Shown here: positions 54,753-64,000 of the stretch, in pieces
Position numbering within the stretch: position 1 is the first letter of the stretch
Layout of the letters: the number at the start of each line of letters is the position of its first letter
Made by a program: the position numbers and the translations under genes
DNA from: Dermatemys mawii
Lineage: Eukaryota; Chordata; Testudines; Dermatemydidae
DNA length: 64,000 nucleotides
Direction: 5' to 3'
Assembly: GCA_007922305.1 (NCBI GenBank)
Contig: ML677333.1
Location: forward strand, 19,861,555-19,925,554
Notes under the pieces: model-generated
Told to the model about the DNA's origin: nothing
Database searches by the model: none
Seen by the model: only the letters and a program-made list of their open reading frames with translations

Positions 54753-55975
54753 GATGTTTTAATGTTTGAGTCCTCTCTCAATATATTTCTGATAGTAATT
54801 GATAAAAAGCTAATTAAAGATATACAGCACGTTTTTTTCATAAAGATACATAAGACCCTTATTTCTGTATATTTTAGGAATGTATATGTTGCCTACTAAC
54901 ATAATATCTGAACACCTCATAATCTTTAATGTCTGAGGAACATTTTTGCTTTTTCTTTGCTCTTTCTTATGAACAATGTAAAATCATTTTGTAATGCCCG
55001 TCAAGTCCTTCTTTTCATCTCTGTTGCTGCTTGTATTCTACATTATACTATTGAAGTGATGAAAAATTAACAAAATAAAATTGAAAAATGACTGAAAAAT
55101 ACAGTGGAATGTCAAGTGTCTTGTAGCTTCCCTAAAGCTTATTTTACTATGTCCCTAAAAATAGAAAGTAAAGAAAAGGTTTCATTTTGTCTCCTAGCCA
55201 GTCTCATTCAGATATTGGGGGAAAAGTGTGTGGGGTATATTTATGTTCAATGCTATTTTCTGTAGACCAGATGCTTCAAAACCATTTAAAGGTTCAGTAT
55301 ACATTGAATTTTATCTGCTTCTCAAAACTAAATATTAGACTATGTCTGTTTTATTGTGATAAGATCCTGCTAGTGATTTGGTAAACAACATTACTTTGGG
55401 CTGGAAAAAAAAGAACACTGGACATGTTGTATTTCATCTTTTTATCCCTCATGTCTTAAGCAATGCTGCACTCAGTTCACAAATTCTCTCCTAAATCTAC
55501 CTAAAGAATCAAACAAATTAAATAATCCGTAATCTTTAAAGTAAAATGGTTTGTTATGAGTTCACAAACTTAAGCTTTCACACCAACTGGTTGTCTACAT
55601 TTTTAATGGGGTTGAAAGACTCTGGGGTATTAGATCTAAAATACTCTAAGCTTTACAAACAGTTACATCAAATTTGTGACTCATGCAGCATGACAAAAAC
55701 AATTAAAATATATTTGGGGACATCATGCAGAAATGTATTCAGTAATTAAAGATGAGTGTACAAAATGAAGTGGAAATCCAATCTTCTTACTATCTGTGGA
55801 TCCCTTTTCAGATTGAGGAATACAGTTAAAGTTGTATATGTTTGATCTGCCTGTAATCCTTCCCTCCCTTACACCTGGCTTACATAGATTTAGCTGAACA
55901 AAACAGTAAAGAAAATAAATTGCCTTGCCATTATCTTAACAGTGGTTAGGTCCTAAATAGAAGTGGATCTTCTAA
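54753..55975. other. Unannotated AT-rich non-coding stretch
   Basis: No recognisable gene or repeat. The 67-codon frame 55546-55749 has no domain. Confidence 0.45.
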
Positions 55976-55979
55976 ACAA

Positions 55980-56727
55980 CTCAGGACCACTGAAACTACT
56001 CCCACCAATGTCTCTACTGACCTTTTCCTAGCTAAAGTTCAGAAACAGTGCTCCATCCTCCTGGATCTGTCACCCACTTTTGATACAGTCAGCCATGCTC
56101 TTCTTCTTGAAGTCTTGTCCTCTTTTGGATTCCATGACAGTCCTCTCCTGTTTCTCCTCCTACTTCTTTCATCGCTACCTCAGTGAATCCGCTGCAGGAT
56201 CTTCCTTATCCACACTCCAACTTTCTGTGGAGATTCCATTGGGCTCTGTCCTTGGTCCCCTTTAATTCTCTCTGGGTAATCTCCACTGCAAATACAAATT
56301 CAGCTACCATTTCTGTGCTGTCAAGTCATAGATCTACCTCTTTATTCCAAACTTGTTTCCTTCTGTCCAAACTAAAGTCGCAACCTGTCTCTCTGACAGC
56401 TCTTCATGAATGTCTAGCTGCCAGCTCAAGCTAGATCATATCTTCTAATCTCTCCTCACACATCTTCCTCACTACCTCCTTTTTTCGATCAATGTGGACA
56501 CCACCACCATTCTGCCTGTCACTCAAGCCTGTTACCAGTATGTCATTGTCAAGTTAGATCTCTCTCTCAGTCCTCACATGCAGACGATATATAAATCTCA
56601 ACATTTTTTCTGCATAATATCTGAATTATGGCCCTTCTTATCCATCCACACTTCTAAAACTATTATCCAAGCTTTCATTATCTTGCATCGCAATTACAGC
56701 AACACACAGTCAAAACCTTCTGTTTAA
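55980..56727 (+). pseudogene. L2 LINE reverse transcriptase fragment
   Basis: The plus-strand translation shows S-I-L-L-D-L-S-P-T-F-D-T-V-S-H-A-L-L-L (L2: L-L-D-L-S-A-A-F-D-T-V-D-H-x-L-L-L), then V-E-I-P-L-G-S-V-L-G-P-L (G-V-P-Q-G-S-V-L-G-P-L). Further on comes L-D-L-S-L-S-P-H-M-Q-T-I-Y-K-S and P-F-L-S, in the region after the catalytic block; the Y-A-D-D-T block itself is decayed. Frames 56080-56265, 56183-56434 and 56494-56727 are successive pieces with frameshifts between them. Confidence 0.82.
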
Positions 56728-57239
56728 GGGGGTGGGGCAATTCTTGGGGAAGGGTTGGAAGGAATGACATTTGTCAGAGCCCAAGGTTGGCGTTGGGGTG
56801 ATCTCTGCTAAGCATATTAACATGTGTATGTTTTTTTTACTTTTATATGTCTTCTCTGTAATGCTTTCACCTTAAGAATCAATGTGCTTGCTTAAAATGA
56901 GCTGTGTGGTAACTTATACTTGTGGGAAATTATGCTGTTTATAGCCTCTGAGAAAAAGAAAAGTGCAGATGCTGGTTATTTAGACCATCTAGTTTGCTGA
57001 AGATAACGATGTAGGCAGGGAACAGTGCAGTCTGCAAAACCTCTGGTCATGACGGAGAGAGATGAGGGTCTCTGGCCAAGAGAAATGAAGACGGGGGGAA
57101 ACGGAAGCCTAAGAGTAGATGCCCTTGGAGGACCATTGAGGAATACAGATGCAATTTCCCTGAACAGTGACAATGATGACCAATATTGTCTCATTATTTT
57201 TTTGTATTCCCCTGTCCATATTCAGCTATGTCTCTTGTC
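56728..57239. other. Probable L2 3' UTR and intervening sequence
   Basis: Lies between the L2 RT fossil and the L2-type 3' end, in the same orientation. It may be the remainder of the same element, but it is not recognisable base by base. The mirrored frames 56976-57194 and 57025-57249 show no domain. Confidence 0.3.
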
Positions 57240-57372
57240 TTTTACATAGATTGTAAATCCATTGGGGCAGGGACCATCCTTTTATTCTGTTTACATAGCA
57301 CCTAGCACCACAGTGGGTTCCTGGTCCATGACGAGGGCTCTGAGGAGCTACAGTAATGCAAAACAATGATGA
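57240..57372 (+). mobile_element. L2 LINE 3' end
   Basis: ACATAGATTGTAAATCCATT, GGGGCAGGGACCATCC, CATAGCACCTAGCACCACAG, GGTTCCTGGTCCATGACGAG and GCTCTGAGGAGCTACAGTAA follow the L2 3' consensus order (TTAGATTGTAAGCTC, GGGCAGGGA, GCACCTAGCAC, and so on). It sits about 500 bp downstream of the L2 RT fragment in the same orientation, so the two are probably one insertion. Confidence 0.8.
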
Positions 57373-57632
57373 TAGATCTTTTTAGGAAACTCTATTTTTT
57401 CTTTAAACACTTGTTTGGGGCAGAAGTAAGGGAGGTATCAAGGAGTTTCTTGTACCAGCCTCCTCTCAGAACCAACATTTATACTAACAAACATTTAACC
57501 TCGCATATGTAAAATATTACAGCTCACTGTTTTATTACCATGCATTGTGTAATTTGTTGATGGGAGGGGGTTAAAAGAAGCACCTCTCTCTAAGCACACA
57601 AAATACAGGAAAATTATAAAGCCAGACTGCAG

Positions 57633-57735
57633 ACAATAGTAAACTGTAATAGTTTACGAATAGTAAACAATTAGTAAACTGGAAGTGCAGTTTATTATTA
57701 GTAAACTGGAATTGCAGACAATATGATTTAGTAAA
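57633..57735. repeat. Local degenerate tandem repeat (TAGTAAACTG unit)
   Basis: AATAGTAAACTG, AATAGTAAACAATTAGTAAA, AACTGGAAGTGCAG and TTAGTAAACTGGAATTGCAG recur in about 100 bp. This suggests local slippage or small duplications rather than a named transposon. Confidence 0.65.
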
Positions 57736-58018
57736 AGTGATATAAGCTTTTCTAAGCTACACTTGTCATTCATACTGTGATACTAACAAGATGGGGGGAA
57801 AAAATCAGAGATCTATTGTACAGGTAGCCAACCTCTTCTCTTCCCACCCACTACCAAACAGGCATGCCAGCGGGGCTGATATTGAATTTACCAACATTTC
57901 ATAACCTACAAAAATCAGAGTAATCTGATTAATCCAGAACAACAAATGTTAAAACAGGAGGAGATTGAAGGTAGTAGAGATTAATAAATATCATTATTAT
58001 ATATATATTCATTAATAG

Positions 58019-58085
58019 ATTATAAAACCAGAATGGACCACTGTGGCCACCTAGTCTGACACGTGTAGCATGGGCCATAGGAATA
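58019..58085 (-). mobile_element. CR1-superfamily LINE 3' end fragment
   Basis: ATAAAACCAGAATGGACCAC, TGTGGCCACCTAGTCTGACA and GTAGCATGGGCCATAGG are the reverse complement of the 3' end at 36545-36663. Confidence 0.65.
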
Positions 58086-58094
58086 TGACAGCAA

Positions 58095-58260
58095 ACTTTA
58101 ATTTATTAATCTTCACAACACTTCTATGAAATAGGAAAATATTATCTGTATTATACGGATCAGGACTCAGACACGGATGGGCTTAATTAATTTTTCAAAG
58201 GCCATCCAGTGAACTAGGGTGAGAACACAGCAGTCTACCAGTGCACAATGCTCAGTACAC
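58095..58260 (-). mobile_element. MIR SINE remnant
   Basis: AATCTTCACAACACTTCTAT, GAAATAGGAAAATATTATCT, TTTTCAAAGGCCATCCAGTG and AACTAGGGTGAGAACACAG follow the antisense MIR order: bases for 'ctcacaacaaccctatgaggtaggtactatt', then 'cccaaggtcacacagt'. A tail with AGTCTACC ends it. Confidence 0.55.
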
Positions 58261-60992
58261 TGAGACAACTCTGCCCCTCAAGTGTGATGACTAAAGAGAC
58301 TAGGACAATGTGTCCAAATCCTGTGACACTTGTGGACACAACTGAAGAGATCATAATGACCACACCAAGGACCTAACCCTGCAAATACTGACACGTGAGT
58401 TCTTATATGATGGATGAAAAAAGTATCAAGCAAACTAATTCCAGTTTCAATGCCTACATAGGAGTTATTAACAAAATGAGAAAAGGCACTCTAAAGAACA
58501 AGAATGAAACACACACTCACACAAAAATCCTTTTCATAAGCAAAACAAAAACCCTCACAAACTCACCTCAGAAAACATTTGGGCTCCAATTTAATTTTAC
58601 TATGTCATAAAGAGTTACCCTATCTTCAATCAATAATCTGTTAGATAAAATGTTTGAATGATTTTTTTTCATATCCCGTGTTCCTGGCTAAGGCTCTGCA
58701 TCTCTTCTTACTGGTACTGGGTAGTCAGCTGGAATGAGGCTTCGGATAAAAGTGTTAAATGTAGTGAAAAATAGAAAGTCATAAAATAATGTATTGAAAA
58801 ATAAATACAAAAGATGACTTTAGTCTGTAATTGTATAGGCTCTATTTTTTTCTGGTTAATTAATTAATCCTCAGATCCCTTTTCTTATTCTCCCTTCCTT
58901 GGCCTCTCCAAGTATTATTTCTAGTGTCACTAGATGCCACCCATCAAAAGGATACATCCACAGAACCACAGATCATACATACGGTCAATTTATGTAGTTT
59001 ATGTAGAATCATCAAATCCGTTCCTTATGAAATTTCACAACAATAAACTGCCCTCTAGGATCTCTTCAGATACGTGAGTGATTCTGCCTTCAAATTTAGT
59101 AGTTGGGCATTCCTTGAAAGTACAGTGTTCCAGTTGTAGCATCCATTTTTTTTGCCAGTCCCACATATACTCCAGGTAGAACTGGTTTAATGGGATATGA
59201 GAATTATGCCATAAAATATGAATTTGATTAATAACAGCACCGTTATAGGATCTTTGACCCCAGATGAAGCAAGCAAACTGTTTGACAGAAGATGAATTTT
59301 AAGGCTGAGAAGTTAATCTGCCTCTCTTCCTGAAATTCTTCTCTTTCTGTAACTAGCTAAAATAAATATATCTTTATAAAAGAAAATGTGGAATCATTGT
59401 GTATTATTATATTAATTAGTGTAATGAAGTTGGTAGAGTCGGGAATTAATCTTAATAGAAATTCAAACACAGAATAAAATTGAAAACTTTAGAATAGCTA
59501 TATAAAGAATAAAGCTACTTACAATATTCTGTACCCAGATGAAATTACACTGATTAATGACAATAGCCATATGGGTAGCCTATATAGTAAAAATAGATGG
59601 TGTTATTCTAGAATTATTCCAGCATGATTACATGGACTGTCAGTGAAAGTGAGTCAACCTTTTGGCATAAAGTTTGAAAAGCTCTATATTAAGGATCTCT
59701 TTTTGTAATAAAATTGCCTAAAAATAATACTGAATTAGGTAAATTTTCTACTTTGTAATTAAACTGATAGAAATCTATACTGCTTGCTAGGTTTTTAACA
59801 TCCTTGGTCAAGTTCATATATTGGCACATTATAAACATTCATACAACCAGCTCCAAAAGTCTATTTTGATTAATAACACATATTTATAAGAAGCCTTTTT
59901 CTGTACTTTAGCTTAAGCAATCTAAAACTGAAATGGCTGATTCAATAATTTTATTTAACCAATGCATGTTTTAGCCCATATCTTCTCTAAAGTTCTTACA
60001 TGTGACCCAAGTTCAGTGAGTAAGGTCTCAGCTTGGAAAATTCAAGCTAGAGTGTTCAAGTTATTTCAGTTTACCTGTTACCATGTTTCCCTGGACAAGC
60101 TATTTTGCCCTGAAGATTATATTAAAAAATCAGCACTTGGGAGTTATGCCTTGGTGAATAACTGAGCCCTGGAGGAAAATGATATAATAGAGTAATGAAT
60201 GCTACTAGAAATGCCAACAGGAGAAAGTTATTAGTACTGAAAATTCACTAATGGGTGCTCCTCCTCCTCTGCTACCATTTATCAAGTTGACAGTCTGAGA
60301 AACCCCATATTTTACCTGGAGAATCATGAAACTTGATAGATAAGAAACATTTCATTCTGATGATGGCTGATTATTTTATGACCTGGAGAATTAGCCTTGA
60401 TGATGAAAATGCAGACACTGTTAATCTGTGTCTCCTTTTTTTCTTAAATTTTGCTAATTTTTTTTAGTTACCTCAAGAAAACCTTGTGGCAGTGAATTCC
60501 ATACTTATGTATATAATACTTAAAATCATTAGTCCATTTTCAGTTTACAGTATCAATTTTTAATCCATGAGTGTCATTGTTTTCTTGGGCAAATCATCTT
60601 ATGGGCAAGATGATTCAGAGCACTCAAATGGTCTTGATGTATCATTCTTTATTCTAGGTTTCCATTATAGCTCTTCACTTTTCCAAACTATCACAAGTCT
60701 CTTTAGTGTCTCCCCATTTTGAATCTCCTGCCCCATACACTCATTCTCTTTGTTGCCTTTTGATGGCCCTCACTCAGTTCAGATAAAAGATGTGCCATGC
60801 CATATAACTGGTTTCTTAATGCAGCCCAACATTTTATTCAAAAATAATGACAAGGCAAGTGGCAAGCTATCAGCATGACTACTGCTACCTATTAGTTCAT
60901 AGCGAGTCTATGCTAGAATATTCTATTATAATTGTTATTCCAATCTCCCCTCCTTTATTCCTTTCACTTGCTTGTTTCACCAATATTGTATC
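58261..60992. other. Unannotated AT-rich non-coding stretch
   Basis: About 2.7 kb without recognised genes or repeats. Short open frames (58395-58610, 59962-60165) show no domain. Confidence 0.45.
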
Positions 60993-61032
60993 TTCTAAGA
61001 TTGTAAGCTTTTGGGACAGGGACAGTGGACCA

Positions 61033-61113
61033 GATTATGTCACCTTGACTCATATCACACTAAGGACAACAAGAACATTAGTGAAATAAAGTGCTAATCA
61101 CTGTACCAAAATT
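61033..61113. mobile_element. Small MITE-like insert in L2
   Basis: GGACCAGATTATGTCACCTT at the left and, reverse-complemented, AGGGCCAAATTTTGGTACAG at the right are imperfect inverted ends about 80 bp apart. The L2 sequence resumes after it. Boundaries are good to a few bases. Confidence 0.5.
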
Positions 61114-61147
61114 TGGCCCTACATGCTTATACAGTGCCTGCCACAAA

Positions 61148-61437
61148 GGGTGCATCCACACAGCCATCGGCAGTGAGACTCTCAGTCAGGGTTGACAGAC
61201 TCATGCTAGTAGGGTTGTACTAGTGCTCTAAAAATAGCTGTGGAGAGAGCACTTTGAAGTTGTGGCTTAGGCTGGAGCTTTGGTTCAAAGCCCACCCCAT
61301 GTCCTAGGCTTCAGAACCCAGACTACAGTCCAAGCCACAACTTCAAAGTGCTGTCTACATAGCTATTTTTAAAGCATGAACCCCACTAGCTGCAGTCTGT
61401 CAGCCTGGAGTGGGCTGCCTGCTATGTAGACATACCC
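61148..61437. mobile_element. Foldback (palindromic) MITE with 3-bp AAA flanks, nested in L2
   Basis: 290 bp with GGGTGCATCCACACAGCC at the left and, reverse-complemented, GGGTATGTCTACATAGCAGG at the right. The two arms pair along most of their length: left GCACTTTGAAGTTGTGGCTT corresponds to right AAGCCACAACTTCAAAGTGC, and both carry TAAAAATAGCT / AGCTATTTTTA. AAA lies on each side (61145-61147; 61438-61440), a 3-bp duplication as in Harbinger-type elements. The element therefore folds into one long hairpin. Confidence 0.8.
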
Positions 61438-61500
61438 AAATGGGGTTGGACTTAGTTGAGACCTCTAGGTGCTATCACATTCACAATAATATAAACAGTC

Positions 61501-63254
61501 TGGTTTCCAGGAGTATTTAGCCGTTTTCAGTGTCATTCATGAAACACCGTCAAGCTCCATCCCTTTGGAGAATTCTTACTGTACTCAGCATTTGCCGTTG
61601 AAATGAGTTTCTTTCCATGAAATAATCATACTGAGATGGTGAAATGGTGCAAATCCAACCCCTTTAGGTTATATTTCTGAACTGATACCAAAAGGGAAAT
61701 AGAGACAAGGCTGCTGTTACTAATGCTGGTGAGAAGGTGAGAGGCGTGACTACAAATCCAATTAGATGTGAGATAAAATATCATATGCTATTTGAAAGAG
61801 AATAGAGATTGCCTTCTCTTTATCTGGTCCTTTGTATATCTTCTATCCAGTCACTGATACTCTCGGATGTTCTTTGGTTAGTTACTCATGAATATACTAC
61901 TGCTGAGGATGTGAAAGTCGCCATATTAGCCACTCCACATCATCCCCTTTTTCCAGAGAGGACTCCTTGGCCTGTCAAGCAACTAGAACCTTAAAAATAA
62001 GGTCAATAGTTTTGTTACTTTAACCTCTAGATGTCCTAAGGTCATGGCAGGTATGGCATGGCAGGTCTCAGACAGCAGATAAGGAGGACACTGAGTGGCT
62101 CTTTCCTGATAGGTCACTTACCAATAAGAACAATTTATGCTTGCTATTTGTTTCACACTGTAACTTATACAGAGGTAATCTGGACCTAGCTGTCCTTCTA
62201 ATAAACTCTGGAACATTGGTGGCAAGCTCTATAGTGAATTAGTTTTCACCTTTCCTAGATTGCTTCAACTGAATAGTGACGCATGACATAGGACCTTTGA
62301 GAATGGGGCAATAATGAAAAACTCTTATGAAGAGGCCTCATGAAAACCCAACCAATGCAAAAAAGAAATTATGGGAAACTTTATTAATAGTTTACATAAT
62401 GACTTACTGCTCCTCCTGTGCCAACTTCGAAGTATAAGCCCCACCCTCCCCCAAACCCTGTTCATCCCTTGTATACTCTTGTAAAGGTGAATTAATTCTA
62501 TTCATTGCACTACTACAGGTGAGAACTCTGTTATAAAACTTTCAGTTCCAGAAATCTGGCAGTGTGGTGGAAACAAGCAAGTTCATTTATATGATCTCCT
62601 CTTTCCTCCATCTTTTCCCTGAATAAACGTGCTATGGAAACAGAATGTCCTGTATTTGCTACAATGTGCTTTCAAGAGATTCAACAAGCATCCTTTTTAA
62701 TTTAGTCAGTCAACAATATGATTCTCCTTAGTTCCCAAGGAGATGATCAGTTCTCAAGATAGTGGTTGAGGAAAAAATATACTTTGAAATGCTTTTACTT
62801 TCAATAGAGGAAAATAATCTTTTCAAGAATATCTTTTCTGCTTAATACTAGCAAACAGTCATGTAGCATGGACTGTGTTCATGAAAATTAAATAAAATTT
62901 TACATTGAGAACTTTCTTTGTGCTCTTTCATATAATTTCTGTTCAGTTTATGTAACAGCAAAATTATAAGATTTTATTTGGAATAACAGAGCCGGACAGG
63001 TAAAAGATTAAACTTTATGGGGATGAAAGCATGCTACACTTTCATCTGATTCCTAACAACCTGCGGCACAAAGATTTTAGTTGACAGGCTTTCAAGTGAA
63101 CATGAGACAGGAAAATGGAATATTGCCTTAAAAAAGTAGCAACCTTATTTGTGAGAAAGTTCAATTATTGCTGAGTCTAATACAATGTATAGTTCAATTA
63201 GCCCCAGGGGAAAAATTAGATAAGCAATTGTAACATGATTCACTAATATACTGT
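61501..63254. other. Unannotated non-coding stretch
   Basis: No recognised gene or repeat. The frame at 61809-61994 has no domain. Confidence 0.45.
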
Positions 63255-63350
63255 AGGGTTTGATCCTGCTCCCATTGAAGGCAATGGTACAATTTCCTTT
63301 GATGTCACTGGGGACTATACTTAGTGTGTGAACAGAATCCGATCTGGGCA
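63255..63350. repeat. Old non-autonomous repeat remnant with CCCATTGAAGGCAATGG core
   Basis: GGTTTGATCCTGCTCCCATT, GAAGGCAATGG and ACAGAATCCGATCTGGGC: the same core type and outer pieces as the remnants at 3280 and 31770. Degenerate and with unclear ends. Confidence 0.45.
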
Positions 63351-64000
63351 TCTGATGCTAAAGAAACGTGGATGTCTTATAATGTGCTGTCAACCTATGC
63401 AAGGTGGTAGCTCAGTTGAGCTTGGCATAGCTTTTTTCTTACCCTTTTCCTCTATCACCAATGCCTCTTAACACTCTGAAAAGTTCTCTTGCTCCAGTAG
63501 TGCTACTTGTCCACTCCCACACTTAACCAGCAGACCTATAAAATCCATCAAAAGAGGGTATCAGGATAGAACTCAAAATAGTTTTGAGATAGTTTGACAG
63601 AAATCTCCTGGGGAAACTGGCAATACACTTTCCTGTATACGATTTGAGGGATTAACCCACCACAGTCCATCTTCCAGGAAGCCTATCTATTTATCTATTT
63701 AGTTATGCATTGTATCACAATCACATTGAATCTAAACACGTTCTGTAGCTTTTATGTCTCTGTGCATGGAGTCACAAGAAGTTATTAAATATACATGATG
63801 AAACAACTCTTCATTTTGCTTCCTGAGGGAGTAATTTTATGTGGAATTATGGAGGGCTAGATTTTAATTTTATAATCCTCCCTGTGACTTCTGAAAGACA
63901 GTTCATTCCTGTTCTGTCTTTACTCTTTACATAACATTAAGAATATGAGGAAAGAAATCACATGGACACAGTTGGGCTCCAAATATATAAACATGCAAAG
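63351..64000. other. Unannotated non-coding stretch to window end
   Basis: AT-rich, with a short TATCTATTTATCTATTTA run near 63684. Nothing else is recognised. Confidence 0.45.

Larger units (their letters stand above)
60993..61500 (+). mobile_element. L2 LINE 3' end, split twice by MITEs
   Basis: Removing two inserts restores the L2 order: CTAAGATTGTAAGCTTTTGG and GACAGGGACAGT (60993-61032), then TTATACAGTGCCTGCCACAA (61120-61147), then AAATGGGGTTGGAC and CCTCTAGGTGCTATCACATT (61438-61500). The complete copy at 57240-57372 gives the template order. Confidence 0.75.

Overview
This is nuclear DNA from a vertebrate, most probably a turtle or another non-avian sauropsid. The sequence is AT-rich and non-coding. 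It carries several 5'-truncated CR1 LINEs ending in the ATTCTATGATTCTAT tail, L2 and L3-like LINE fossils, MIR-type SINE remnants, and families of hAT, Harbinger-like and mariner-like non-autonomous DNA transposons that I associate with chelonian genomes. The species call is inference from repeat content. I found no host protein-coding exon, no convincing tRNA, rRNA or other RNA gene, no CRISPR array and no bacterial-type gene. The open reading frames are short; those I can identify are decayed transposon proteins.

Layout. 1-16 kb is mostly unannotatable AT-rich sequence with scattered LINE and SINE ends and two possible LTR-like blocks. 16.2-24.4 kb holds a 582-bp hAT-type element with a near-perfect 8-bp target duplication, a MITE, an antisense LINE reverse transcriptase fossil, two CR1 copies and a small cluster of transcription-factor-like motifs (18781-18863). 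25.3-29.2 kb is a decayed minus-strand LINE of an RNase H-bearing, I-clade-like type (copy A). It is interrupted by a CR1 and by an unidentified ~480-bp block, and a Ty3/Gypsy pol fragment abuts it. 31-39 kb carries MITEs and L2/L3 fossils, including an L2 split by a mariner-like MITE. 39.6-41.8 kb is a broken hAT transposase gene (TTF-type zinc finger, DDE residues, C-terminal dimerisation region).

45.1-46.2 kb is a CR1 split by a second LINE 3' end. 46.96-50.6 kb holds two further pieces of the RNase H LINE in opposite orientations, consistent with one insertion that suffered 5' inversion (twin priming). 53.75-54.65 kb is a minus-strand CR1 split by a 375-bp hAT element with an 8-bp target duplication. 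56.0-57.4 kb is a plus-strand L2. 60.99-61.5 kb is an L2 3' end split twice, by two different MITEs.

The features do not form a pathway or operon. What they record is a layered history of insertions: L2, L3-like and RNase H LINEs are mostly hosts, while CR1s, hATs and MITEs are mostly guests. The least ordinary items are the RNase H LINE copies, the apparent twin-priming structure, the hAT transposase pseudogene and the multiply nested L2 end. Many element boundaries are estimates read by eye from homology; those with target-site duplications are exact.
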